Origin: Fusobacterium varium
Lineage (GTDB): Bacteria > Fusobacteriota > Fusobacteriia > Fusobacteriales > Fusobacteriaceae
Direction of reading: 5' to 3'
Length of the DNA: 64,000 nt
Assembly (NCBI GenBank): GCA_002356455.1
Contig: AP017968.1
Span: forward strand, 2,976,001 to 3,040,000
In this document: positions 1 through 8,669 of the stretch, piece after piece
Numbering within the stretch: position 1 is the first letter of the stretch
How the letters are laid out: every line of letters begins with the position of its first letter
The notes under the pieces: model-generated
Seen by the model: the letters and a program-made list of their open reading frames with translations, nothing else
Databases searched by the model: none
Told to the model about the DNA's origin: nothing
Translations under genes and position numbers: made by a program

Positions 1-486
<486 letters not shown>

Positions 487-616
487 ATCTATTTACTCAG
501 TTATTAAACTGATTGTTTACACCTATTTATTGTTTGTTGATTTTTTCATCTCTCTCTATTCTGTTGTTAATGTCCTTTTTTATTGCTTTTCTTTTCTGTC
601 CCCTTTTCTCGTGGAC

Positions 617-660
617 AAGGATTATAATACCATAATTAATACTTTCCGTCAATAACTTTT
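617..660 (-). promoter_or_regulatory. rRNA operon promoter
   Basis: On the minus strand a -35 TTGACG (652-647) is followed after exactly 17 nt by TATTAT (629-624), preceded by TGG to give an extended -10. Transcription would start near 617, about 130 nt before the 16S 5' end. The stretch 653-700 upstream is almost pure A/T, like an rRNA UP element. A second TTGACA at 695-690 has no matching -10. Confidence 0.75.
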
Positions 661-788
661 TTTAATTTTTTTCAAATATTTTTTATCTCTGTCAAAAAAC
701 CGCTAAAATTAAAGGCTTTTCTCAATATTTTTTATAAAATATAATTATTTTTACCAAAAAATTTTTATTTACACAAACATTCTATTTA

Positions 789-831
789 CAAAAAAAGATG
801 CTTAAAAGAATTTATATTCTCTTAAACATCT
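789..831 (-). terminator. Rho-independent terminator after the aminopeptidase gene
   Basis: Two 16-nt arms (831-816 and 811-796, minus strand) pair with only two mismatches around a 4-nt loop and are followed by a run of seven T. It lies just downstream of the stop codon at 842. Confidence 0.8.
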
Positions 832-841
832 TCAATAACTT

Positions 842-2623
842 TTATATTTTTCTAGTATATTTCTTTAACCAATCTCTCTCCTCTTCATTTAGAAATGGAG
901 AAATTTTTTCAAATACTACTTGATGGTAATTATTTAAAAAGTCTTTTTCTTCTTCATTTAAAAGTTCTGAAACTACTCCATCTAAATCTAATGGTGCATA
1001 AGTCATAGTTTCAAATACCATAAATTGTCCAAAATCTGTTTTTTCAGCATTTCTCACTATTAATTCATTTTCAAGTCTGATTCCATGAGAACCTTGAATA
1101 TACACTCCTGGTTCATTTGTTACAGTCATTCCTGCTTCTAATACTTGTGGATTATATTGCCATCTTATACTATGTGGGCCTTCATGTACATTCAAAAGAA
1201 ATCCAACTCCATGACCTGTTCCGCATTTATAATCTATTCCTCTTGACCATACTGGTTTTCTAGCTAATATATCTAAGTTTGTTCCTGTAACTCCATGAAG
1301 AAATTTAATTTTTGAAAGTGATAACATTCCTTTTAATACCAAAGTGAAATGTTCTTTTATTTCATCACTGCATTCCCCTAACACAAAAGTTCTAGTTATA
1401 TCTGTAGTTCCATCTATATACTGTCCTCCAGAATCCACTAAAAGAAGATTTTTGGGTGCAAGTTTACTGTTTGAATCTTTACTAGCACTATAGTGCATCA
1501 TAGCTGCATTTGCTTCATATGCTGAAATAGTATTAAAACTTGGTTCTAAATAATCTTTCCATTCTTTTCTAAAAGATTCTAATTTTTCAGCTGCACTTAT
1601 CTCAGTTATTTCCTGATTTTTAATATTTTTTTTAAGCCAGTGCATAAATTTTGTAACAGCAACTCCATCTTTTATATGAGCATTTTTAAGATTTTCTAAT
1701 TCTATATCATTTTTACAAGCTTTCATAAGAGTACTTGGATTTGGTTTATCTATTATTTCAGTTCCTATTGGAATATTATTATAAATAAGATAATTTACTT
1801 TATTTGTATCTAAAAGTACAATATCCTTTTCTGATATATTTTTTACCTCTTCATATATAGAAAAATAGTCTTTTAATTTGATATTTTTATTAACGAAATA
1901 TTCCTTAACTTCTTCTGTTATTTTATTTTTATCTATATACAATATAGCTTCTTCAGTAGAAATCATTGCGTATGATAAAGAAACAGGATTATTTTTTATA
2001 TCTCTTCCTCTCATATTATAAATCCATGCAATATCATCAAGAGAGGTTAATATATGCTTATTTGCATTTAAATTTGACATTTTCTCTCTTATTCTTTTAA
2101 TTTTACTTTCAAAGCTTTCTCCACAATATTTCTCATCAAGTATAAATACATCTGATTTAGGAAGAACTGGTCTGTCATTCCATATTTCATTTACTAAATC
2201 ATATCTATCTTCTATTTTTATTTTTTTCTTTCCAAATCCATTTTTTATATCAAATACATTTTTTACTGATAATACTTTTCCATCAAATCCCAAACATTGA
2301 TTATTTTTTAAATTTTTTCCTATATATTCAATAAATGTTGGAACATTTTCTTCTCCTATCTTAAAAAGAGTTATTGAACTTCCTTCAAGTTGTTTTTCGG
2401 CTTGGATAAAATATCTTCCATCTGTCCAAAGACCTGCTTCATCTTCTGTCACCACTACTATTCCAGCAGATCCTGTAAAACCTGATATAAATTCTCTTGA
2501 TTTAAAATATTCTCCCACATATTCACTTTGATGGTAATCTGAAGATGGAATAACATACATATCTATTCCTTTTTCTTTCATCAATTTTCTCAGTTTAATG
2601 ATTCTTTCTCTTATGTTGCTCAA
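842..2623 (-). CDS. Xaa-Pro aminopeptidase (aminopeptidase P, M24B family, long form)
   Basis: A cytosolic metallo-aminopeptidase that removes an N-terminal residue preceding proline. The 593-residue protein has two creatinase-like N-terminal domains (about residues 1-150 and 155-300) and a C-terminal pita-bread catalytic domain. The dimetal ligands are visible: D397 (LVDSGG), D408 (TTDITRT), H471 (GTGHGVG), E504 (TNEPGVY) and E518 (RLENEL). This is the long eukaryote-like form of about 600 residues rather than the 440-residue PepP. I chose a TTG start at 2623 because AGAGG lies 8 nt upstream; a GTG at 2632 overlaps that ribosome binding site. It is followed by a terminator and appears to be a single-gene unit. 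Confidence 0.93.
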   Translation of the reverse strand: MSNIRERIIKLRKLMKEKGIDMYVIPSSDYHQSEYVGEYFKSREFISGFTGSAGIVVVTEDEAGLWTDGRYFIQAEKQLEGSSITLFKIGEENVPTFIEYIGKNLKNNQCLGFDGKVLSVKNVFDIKNGFGKKKIKIEDRYDLVNEIWNDRPVLPKSDVFILDEKYCGESFESKIKRIREKMSNLNANKHILTSLDDIAWIYNMRGRDIKNNPVSLSYAMISTEEAILYIDKNKITEEVKEYFVNKNIKLKDYFSIYEEVKNISEKDIVLLDTNKVNYLIYNNIPIGTEIIDKPNPSTLMKACKNDIELENLKNAHIKDGVAVTKFMHWLKKNIKNQEITEISAAEKLESFRKEWKDYLEPSFNTISAYEANAAMMHYSASKDSNSKLAPKNLLLVDSGGQYIDGTTDITRTFVLGECSDEIKEHFTLVLKGMLSLSKIKFLHGVTGTNLDILARKPVWSRGIDYKCGTGHGVGFLLNVHEGPHSIRWQYNPQVLEAGMTVTNEPGVYIQGSHGIRLENELIVRNAEKTDFGQFMVFETMTYAPLDLDGVVSELLNEEEKDFLNNYHQVVFEKISPFLNEEERDWLKKYTRKI

Positions 2624-2650
2624 AAAATTCACCTCTGTTTAATATATTTT

Positions 2651-4477
2651 TTATTCAACAGTAACAGATTTTGCAAGGTTTCTTGGTTTATCAACGTCTA
2701 AACCTTTTGCTACTGCTGTATAATACGATAACAGCTGTAATGGAATCATAGATAACAATGGTGCTACCATATCATCTATCTCATCTATAAGTATCACTCT
2801 GTCAGATACATCTATTATTTCTTTGTAATTTGCTTTTGTAATAGATATAACAAAAGCTCCTCTTGCCTTTAATTCTTTTATATTAGAAGCTACTTTTTCA
2901 ACCATATCTTTTTGTGTCGATACCACCACTATCATAGTTCCTTCTTCAATAAGAGCTATTGGTCCATGTTTTAACTCTCCAGCTGGAAAAGCTTCAGTGT
3001 GAATATAAGTTATCTCTTTCATTTTCAGAGATCCTTCTCTTGTTATCTTTTCATCTATTCCTCTTCCAATATAAAAACCATTTTTTCTATCTTTTATTTC
3101 ATGAGCTATCTTTTCTATTTTTTCTTTATTAAAAAACATTTTTCCTATTTTTTCACTTAAACTATAAATTTTGTCTAAATAATTTTCATACTCTTCCAAA
3201 GATACTCTATTACATTTAAAAGCCACATAAAGTGCAAGTAAATAAAAAGTAACTACTTGTGTTGTATAAGCTTTTGTTGATGCAACTGATATTTCAGGTC
3301 CAGCAACAGTATATAAGACTACATCAGCTTCTCTTGATATAGTTGATCCAACAACATTTGTTATTGCAAGAGTTTTAGCTCCCTTGCTTCTAGCTAATTT
3401 TAGAGCCATAAGAGTATCCAAAGTTTCTCCAGATTGACTTATAAATATAACAAGGTTATCTTCATTTAAGAAAGGATCGCTATATCTGAACTCAGAAGCA
3501 ATATCCACATTTGTTTTTATTTTTGCCATTTTTTTAAAGAAATATGCTGCTTGCAGCCCAGCATGATAAGCAGTTCCACATGCAATTATATCTATTTCTT
3601 TAATTTTTTCAAAATCAATTTTTTCAAATGCCTTACCAAAATCTACTTTTCCATCTGGTTTTATATAGACTTCCAAAGTTCTTTCTACAACAGCAGGTTG
3701 CTCTTCTATTTCTTTTAACATGAAATGAGGATATCCATTTTTACTTGCTTGTTCCATATCCCATTCAATTTTAGTAATTTCTTTTGTTATAGGTTTTCCT
3801 TCCTTATCAAAAATAGTTACTTTTCCTTCTTCAATAACAGCTATTTCATCATTTTCTAAAAAAATAACATCTCTTGTATATTTTAGAATAGCTGGAACAT
3901 CTGATGCTATAAAATTCTTATCCTTTCCTAAGCCTATAATTAAAGGACTTTCTTTTCTAGTACAAATAATTTTATCTGGCTGTTCTTCATGAATTATACC
4001 TAGAGCATAACTTCCTCTTATTTTATCTCTTACTTTCATTATCGTTTCTAATAAATCTCCAGTATAAAGATAAGAAAAAAGTTGTGCTGCCACTTCACTG
4101 TCAGTATCTGAAGAAAAAATATATCCTTTTTCTATAAGTTCATCTTTCAATACAGCATAATTTTCTATTATCCCATTATGAACTACTGCTACTTTTTTAT
4201 CATAACTGCAGTGAGGATGTGAATTAACATCTGTCGGTACTCCATGAGTTGCCCATCTAGTATGACCTATTCCTACATTTGAATAATGTCCTGCATCTTT
4301 TAACGAATTTTTCAAATTATCTAATTTTCCACTCTTTTTTTCTACAAAAAGATGCCCTTTTTCAATAATTGCAAGTCCAGCAGAGTCATATCCTCTGTAT
4401 TCAAGTTTGCTCAATCCATCAAGTATTACTTCTACTGCCTTTTCATCATTTCCTACATATCCGATAATTCCACACAT
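2651..4477 (-). CDS. glmS: Glutamine--fructose-6-phosphate aminotransferase (isomerizing)
   Basis: Makes glucosamine-6-phosphate from fructose-6-phosphate and glutamine, the first step to UDP-GlcNAc for peptidoglycan and LPS. The 608-residue protein begins MCGIIGYVG, so the nucleophilic Cys follows the initiator Met. The N-terminal class II glutaminase domain (about 1-240, with HTRWATHG) is followed by two SIS sugar-isomerase domains (with SQSGETLDT and STKAYTTQ) and the usual C-terminal KPRNLAKSVTVE. The ATG at 4477 is used: AGGAGG sits 6 nt upstream, and a TTG six bases earlier touches it. A glmS ribozyme precedes the gene and controls it. Confidence 0.98.
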   Translation of the reverse strand: MCGIIGYVGNDEKAVEVILDGLSKLEYRGYDSAGLAIIEKGHLFVEKKSGKLDNLKNSLKDAGHYSNVGIGHTRWATHGVPTDVNSHPHCSYDKKVAVVHNGIIENYAVLKDELIEKGYIFSSDTDSEVAAQLFSYLYTGDLLETIMKVRDKIRGSYALGIIHEEQPDKIICTRKESPLIIGLGKDKNFIASDVPAILKYTRDVIFLENDEIAVIEEGKVTIFDKEGKPITKEITKIEWDMEQASKNGYPHFMLKEIEEQPAVVERTLEVYIKPDGKVDFGKAFEKIDFEKIKEIDIIACGTAYHAGLQAAYFFKKMAKIKTNVDIASEFRYSDPFLNEDNLVIFISQSGETLDTLMALKLARSKGAKTLAITNVVGSTISREADVVLYTVAGPEISVASTKAYTTQVVTFYLLALYVAFKCNRVSLEEYENYLDKIYSLSEKIGKMFFNKEKIEKIAHEIKDRKNGFYIGRGIDEKITREGSLKMKEITYIHTEAFPAGELKHGPIALIEEGTMIVVVSTQKDMVEKVASNIKELKARGAFVISITKANYKEIIDVSDRVILIDEIDDMVAPLLSMIPLQLLSYYTAVAKGLDVDKPRNLAKSVTVE

Positions 4478-4499
4478 ATGCAACCTCCTATTTAATTTT

Positions 4500-4652
4500 A
4501 AATGTCCATAGGAGACTTGTTACAGTTACCTCTTTGTTCTATAGGTTACCCTATAGCTTTGTTAGTAACGGTTGTAACCACCTCTGAGAAACCCGCCGAA
4601 ATTTCGATTATCTCAGTCCTCGTCAACTTTTATTAAAAGTTCTGGCGCTTGT
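4500..4652 (-). ncRNA. glmS ribozyme (glucosamine-6-phosphate riboswitch)
   Basis: In the leader of glmS, the minus strand reads AGCGCCAGAACT, then an AACTTTTAATAAAAGTT hairpin, TTGACGAGG, ATCGAAATTTCGGCGGG and later paired segments. This matches the core order known for glmS ribozymes: cleavage site plus GCGCC, P2 hairpin, GACGAGG, and the ATCGA..TCGGCGGG pseudoknot strand. Cleavage is expected between A at 4649 and G at 4648. Binding of glucosamine-6-phosphate activates cleavage and lowers glmS mRNA. The 3' boundary near 4500 is approximate. Confidence 0.93.
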
Positions 4653-4677
4653 CTTACATTAGTCTCCTTGTCAGATT

Positions 4678-4706
4678 ATTATATTATAAATAAAGAAACT
4701 GGTCAA
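4678..4706 (-). promoter_or_regulatory. glmS promoter
   Basis: TTGACC (4706-4701), 17-nt spacer, TATAAT (4683-4678) on the minus strand. The start of transcription would lie about 20 nt ahead of the ribozyme cleavage site. The -35 box lies in the 3' arm of the preceding etfA terminator hairpin. Confidence 0.75.
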
Positions 4707-4724
4707 CTCTTTTATCGACCAGTT
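4690..4724 (-). terminator. Terminator of the maoC-bcd-etfBA operon
   Basis: On the minus strand AACTGGTC (4724-4717) and GACCAGTT (4704-4697) form a perfect 8-bp stem with a 12-nt loop, then TCTTTATTTA. It lies about 35 nt past the etfA stop codon. The tail is only moderately T-rich, so termination may be partial. Confidence 0.6.
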
Positions 4725-4758
4725 CCCCATAAATCTCTTTAGATTTTATTTATTTATT

Positions 4759-5769
4759 TTATTTAGCATCTTTAGCTTTTTTCAATTCTTCAGCTAATAA
4801 TGGAGCTATTTTGTTAGCATCTCCAACAATTCCTAAATCTGCCACATTAAATATAGGTGCATCTTTATCTTTGTTGATAGCTACTATATACTCAGACTCT
4901 TCCATTCCTGCAACGTGTTGAATTGCTCCAGAAATTCCACATGCAAAATATATGTCAGGTCTAACTGTTTTACCAGTTTGTCCAACTTGTCTGTCATGCT
5001 CAATGTATCCGGCATCAACTGCTGCTCTTGAAGCAGATACAGTTGCTCCGATTTCTTTTGCTATAGCTTCTAATGCGGCAAAGTTATCAGCTGAACCAAT
5101 TCCTCTTCCTCCAGATACAAGTATTTTAGCTTCAGAAATATCTATTTTATTAGCAGTTTCTTTAACTATTTGAACAACTTTAACTTTCATTTTAGAAGTG
5201 TCTAAAGATACAGAGAAGTTTTCTATTTCTCCTTCTCTTCCTTCTACTCTTGGAGCTTTTTGCATTACTCCTGGTCTAACTGTAGACATTTGAGGTCTAT
5301 GATCAGGACAAACAATAGTTGCCATTAAATTTCCTCCAAATGCTGGTCTTGTCATTTCTAATCCTTTAGTTTCTTCAGAAATTTCAAGTTTTGTACAGTC
5401 AGCTGTAAGCCCAGTAGCCATTCTTGAAGATACTCTTGGTGCTAAATCTCTTCCTAAAGTAGTAGCTCCAAATAGAACTATTTCAGGTTTTTTAGCGTCT
5501 ATTATAGCTTTAAATACTTGAGTATAAGCTTCAGTATCATAAACTTCTAATCTAGCTTGATCTACAACTACAACCTTGTCAGCTCCATATTCAACTAGAG
5601 TTTTTGCTAATCCAGCAACATTATATCCAATTAAAGCAGCTGTTACTGGCACATTTAGTACTCCAGCTAATTCTTTAGCTTTTCCAATTAATTCCAAACC
5701 AACAGTTTGAATTACCCCATCTCTTTGTTCTGCAAATACTAATATTCCTTTATAATCACTTAAATTCAT
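4759..5769 (-). CDS. etfA: Electron transfer flavoprotein subunit alpha
   Basis: The FAD-binding subunit of the EtfAB heterodimer, which passes electrons to or from butyryl-CoA dehydrogenase. The 336-residue protein has the N-terminal adenine-nucleotide alpha-hydrolase-like domain and the C-terminal FAD domain (VSGGRGIGS, QVGQTGKTV, and the family signature YFACGISGAIQHVAG near residue 275). A good AAGGAGATAGG site precedes the ATG. It is the last gene of maoC-bcd-etfB-etfA, 31 nt after etfB. In clostridia this arrangement accompanies flavin-based electron bifurcation; whether this pair bifurcates cannot be read from the sequence by eye. Confidence 0.96.
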   Translation of the reverse strand: MNLSDYKGILVFAEQRDGVIQTVGLELIGKAKELAGVLNVPVTAALIGYNVAGLAKTLVEYGADKVVVVDQARLEVYDTEAYTQVFKAIIDAKKPEIVLFGATTLGRDLAPRVSSRMATGLTADCTKLEISEETKGLEMTRPAFGGNLMATIVCPDHRPQMSTVRPGVMQKAPRVEGREGEIENFSVSLDTSKMKVKVVQIVKETANKIDISEAKILVSGGRGIGSADNFAALEAIAKEIGATVSASRAAVDAGYIEHDRQVGQTGKTVRPDIYFACGISGAIQHVAGMEESEYIVAINKDKDAPIFNVADLGIVGDANKIAPLLAEELKKAKDAK

Positions 5770-5800
5770 TATCCTATCTCCTTTTCCTAAGGTTCATTTG

Positions 5801-6586
5801 TTAAATAACAAATTTTTCTTTTAATTTTTCAACAATTAAATTTACTGCTTCTTTTGTATCTAATTCAAATACTTTACCAGCTTGTTTAGCTCCTTTAGTA
5901 AATGATTTTTTAACTTTAGTAGGTGATCCATTCAATCCAATAATTGCTGGATCTATTGTTATATTATCAAAAGTCCAAGTCTCAACTGGTTTATCAAAAG
6001 CTTCAACAATTCCTCCAACTCTCATGTATCTAGGTTGGTTAGCTTCTGATAATACAGTAACTAGAGCAGGTAATTGAACATTTACTAAGTAATATCCATC
6101 TTCCACAACTCTTTTAATTGTTAATGAATTGTCTTCTGTGTTATATTGCATATCTTTTACATAAGATACTTGAGGTAACCCTAAGTGCTCTGCTATTTGT
6201 GGTCCAACTTGTGCAGTATCTCCATCAATAGCTTGTCTTCCAGCAATTATCAGGTCAGCTTCAATATTTCTTAAAGCAGCTGCAATAGTATTAGAAGTAG
6301 CTAGAGTATCTGCTCCTCCAAATTTTCTATCTGTTAAAAGAATAGCTCTATCTACACCCATTGCATATGCTTCTCTTAGGATAGCTTCTGCTTGAGGAGG
6401 TCCCATTGTGATAACTGTTACATGAGCTCCATATTTATCTTTAAGTTTTAAAGCCTCTTCCAATCCACCTTTATCATCTGGGTTCATGATACTAGGAACT
6501 CCATCTCTGATTAGTGTCCCTTTTACTGGATCCAATTTGATCTCAGTTGTGTCTGGAACTTGTTTTATACAAACTACTATTTTCAT
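5801..6586 (-). CDS. etfB: Electron transfer flavoprotein subunit beta
   Basis: Partner of EtfA. At 261 residues it is the normal length for the family. It begins MKIVVCIKQVPDTTEI and has DGDTAQVGPQIAEHLG, the loop characteristic of EtfB, and a long C-terminal arm that wraps round EtfA. It is flanked by bcd upstream (49-nt gap) and etfA downstream, with GGAGGATGGAAG before its ATG. Together the three proteins form the crotonyl-CoA-reducing complex of butyrate fermentation. Confidence 0.96.
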   Translation of the reverse strand: MKIVVCIKQVPDTTEIKLDPVKGTLIRDGVPSIMNPDDKGGLEEALKLKDKYGAHVTVITMGPPQAEAILREAYAMGVDRAILLTDRKFGGADTLATSNTIAAALRNIEADLIIAGRQAIDGDTAQVGPQIAEHLGLPQVSYVKDMQYNTEDNSLTIKRVVEDGYYLVNVQLPALVTVLSEANQPRYMRVGGIVEAFDKPVETWTFDNITIDPAIIGLNGSPTKVKKSFTKGAKQAGKVFELDTKEAVNLIVEKLKEKFVI

Positions 6587-6635
6587 CTTCCATCCTCCAT
6601 ATATTAATTCATATACTTTTTTCTCTATTGGTTAA

Positions 6636-7781
6636 TTATTTTAAAAGATTTCCTGCTATTACCATTCTTTGAACTTCTGAAGTTCCTTCATAGATCTCAG
6701 TGATTTTAGCATCTCTCATCATTCTTTCTACTGGATATTCTCTAGTGTATCCATATCCACCATGTAACTGAACTGCTTTAGTTGTAACTTCCATAGCTGT
6801 TTCAGCTGCAAATAGTTTAGCTCTAGCTGCATCTACTGTATATGGTAAATTGTTGCTTTCTCTCCATGCTGCTTTATAAACTAGAAGTCTTGAAGCTTCT
6901 ATCTTAACTTCTAAATCAGCTAATTGGAATTGAGTATTTTGGAATTTTGCAATAGCTCTTCCAAATTGTTTTCTTTCTTTTACATATCCAACAGTTTCAT
7001 CTAAAGCACCTTGAGCAATTCCTAATGCTTGAGAAGCAATTCCTATTCTTCCTCCATCAAGAGTCATCATAGCAATTTTAAATCCTTTTCCAACTTCTCC
7101 TAGTAGGTTTGATTTAGGTATTCTTACATTTTCAAATATCAATTCACAAGTTGATGAACCTTTGATTCCAAGTTTCTTTTCTTTTTTACCTATAGAGAAT
7201 CCTGGAGTTCCTGTTTCTAATATGAAAGCTGAAATTCCTTTTAATCCTTTTGATCTATCTGTCATTCCAAATATTACATATACATCAGCATATCCAGCAT
7301 TTGTTATGAATATTTTAGAACCATTAATAACCCATTCATTTGTAGCTTCATCTAAAACTGCAGTAGTTTGTTGTCCAGCAGCATCTGTTCCAGCATTTGG
7401 TTCAGTTAATCCAAAAGCTCCTAACCATTCTCCGCTTGCTAGTTTTGGAATATATTTTTGTTTTTGTTCTTCAGTACCAAAGTGTAATATTGGCCAAGTT
7501 CCTAGTGAAGTATGTGCAGATACAATAACTCCAGTAGTTCCACAAACTCTTGAAAGTTCTTCTACTGCCATTGCATACATTACATTATCTCCACCTGCTC
7601 CACCATATTGTTTTGGAATAGGAATTCCCATTAATCCAATTTCAGCCATTTTTTTAACTGTTTCAACTGGGAATCTTTCTTCTTCATCTACTTCAGCAGC
7701 TAAAGGTTTTACCTCTTTTTCAGCAAATTCTCTTATCATTTGTCTGAAAAGTTCATGTGTCTTAGGTATATTAAATTCCAT
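6636..7781 (-). CDS. bcd: Butyryl-CoA dehydrogenase (short-chain acyl-CoA dehydrogenase)
   Basis: A FAD enzyme that in fermenters reduces crotonyl-CoA to butyryl-CoA with electrons from EtfAB. The 381-residue protein has the acyl-CoA dehydrogenase signatures GAFGLTEPNAGTDA and QLHGGYGYTREYPVERMMRD, and the catalytic Glu is in the C-terminal IYEGTSEVQR motif (about residue 365). The length and the neighbouring etfBA genes support a short-chain butyryl-CoA role over other acyl-CoA dehydrogenases. It starts 34 nt after maoC, with AGGAGGATTAAG as ribosome binding site. Confidence 0.95.
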   Translation of the reverse strand: MEFNIPKTHELFRQMIREFAEKEVKPLAAEVDEEERFPVETVKKMAEIGLMGIPIPKQYGGAGGDNVMYAMAVEELSRVCGTTGVIVSAHTSLGTWPILHFGTEEQKQKYIPKLASGEWLGAFGLTEPNAGTDAAGQQTTAVLDEATNEWVINGSKIFITNAGYADVYVIFGMTDRSKGLKGISAFILETGTPGFSIGKKEKKLGIKGSSTCELIFENVRIPKSNLLGEVGKGFKIAMMTLDGGRIGIASQALGIAQGALDETVGYVKERKQFGRAIAKFQNTQFQLADLEVKIEASRLLVYKAAWRESNNLPYTVDAARAKLFAAETAMEVTTKAVQLHGGYGYTREYPVERMMRDAKITEIYEGTSEVQRMVIAGNLLK

Positions 7782-7815
7782 TATCTTAATCCTCCTACTA
7801 GTCTTTGTTATCTAA

Positions 7816-8220
7816 CTATTTTTTCATTATTTTTGCTTGACCTTTTAATACTTCTTTACCGTCTTGATTTGTACATGTTGTTGATAATATTACTCTGTTT
7901 TTTTCTGGAATTAATTCTATAATCTCAGCAGTTGCTGTGATTGTATCTCCAAAATAAACTGGTGCTGTGAACATTAGTTCTTGCCCCATGTAAATACTCC
8001 CCTCACCTGGGAGTTTTGTTCCTAATACAGCAGATACTAAACCTGCAGTTAGCATTCCATGTGCTATCCTGTGTTTGAAAATAGTTTTTTTTGCATGTTC
8101 TTCATTTAAGTGCGCTGGATTTATATCCAGTGTAATACCTGCATAAAGAATAACATCAGCCTCTGTAATTGTTTTTGTAACCTGAGCTTTCATACCTATT
8201 TTCAAATCTCCGAAATTCAT
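7816..8220 (-). CDS. MaoC-like (R)-specific enoyl-CoA hydratase
   Basis: A 134-residue single hot-dog protein of the PhaJ type. The hydratase-2 signature is visible: D33 and H38 in DINPAHLN, followed by the HRIAHGML stretch. The family hydrates crotonyl-CoA to (R)-3-hydroxybutyryl-CoA, or dehydrates in reverse. It is first in the operon with bcd and etfBA, so it probably feeds crotonyl-CoA to Bcd. Classical clostridial butyrate operons have crotonase (Crt, S-specific) in this place, and no Crt is seen in this window. The start is an ATG directly behind GGAGGGG. Confidence 0.88.
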   Translation of the reverse strand: MNFGDLKIGMKAQVTKTITEADVILYAGITLDINPAHLNEEHAKKTIFKHRIAHGMLTAGLVSAVLGTKLPGEGSIYMGQELMFTAPVYFGDTITATAEIIELIPEKNRVILSTTCTNQDGKEVLKGQAKIMKK

Positions 8221-8308
8221 ATCCCCTCCAATCCATCATTCATAAATTTCTTTGATTAATAAAAAAACAGTAGATATAAATATAATTATATAGATATAAA
8301 TATATTTT

Positions 8309-8337
8309 ATTATAGCACTTTTTCAAAAAAAATTTAA
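8309..8337 (-). promoter_or_regulatory. Promoter of the maoC-bcd-etfBA operon
   Basis: On the minus strand an extended -10, TGCTATAAT (8317-8309), is preceded after 17 nt by a weak -35 TTAAAT (8337-8332). Transcription would start near 8302, about 80 nt before the maoC start codon. Confidence 0.6.
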
Positions 8338-8339
8338 CC

Positions 8340-8669
8340 AAATATTTTCAGTTTAGCCTTGTTCTGAAATTGTACTATTTTGTTTTATATGTATCTAATG
8401 CTTTTTTTACATACACACAACCTGTCAATTGTACTCTATTATAAGTTATACCAATATTTTAGCTCAAAGTCAAGGGCTAGGGAAGACTTTCTATTTTTTT
8501 GTTCATTTTTTGCGTTATATTTATTAAAAAATAATCAAATTATAAAAAATTCTTCTTTTTTATTTTTGAACTAAAATTTTATATTTAAAGAATTCAATCA
8601 TCAGATATTTTTTTATGAACAATGGTCTCTCACTTATCAAAATTATTAAGATAAAAGTAGTATCTAAAA
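8340..8669. other. Non-coding stretch between the CoA-transferase and butyrate operons
   Basis: About 330 nt of A/T-rich DNA. A 64-codon open frame (8380-8574, plus) has hydrophobic, low-complexity content and no ribosome binding site, and is not called. The one notable element is a plus-strand hairpin with a T run at 8466-8500, described as a finding. No clear terminator follows the CoA-transferase stop at 8670. Confidence 0.5.

Noticed and set aside
690-695. A second rRNA promoter at TTGACA (minus strand)
   Set aside because: At 17 nt the matching -10 would be AAAAAA, so it probably only contributes to the A/T-rich upstream element.
7162-7815. A 217-codon plus-strand frame opposite bcd
   Set aside because: It is the complement of the bcd coding frame with Ser/Pro/Ile-rich content; bcd is certain.
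8380-8574. A 64-codon plus-strand frame in the gap before the CoA-transferase
   Set aside because: Low-complexity Phe/Leu/Ser/Lys content typical of A/T-rich non-coding DNA, and it covers the hairpin at 8466-8500.
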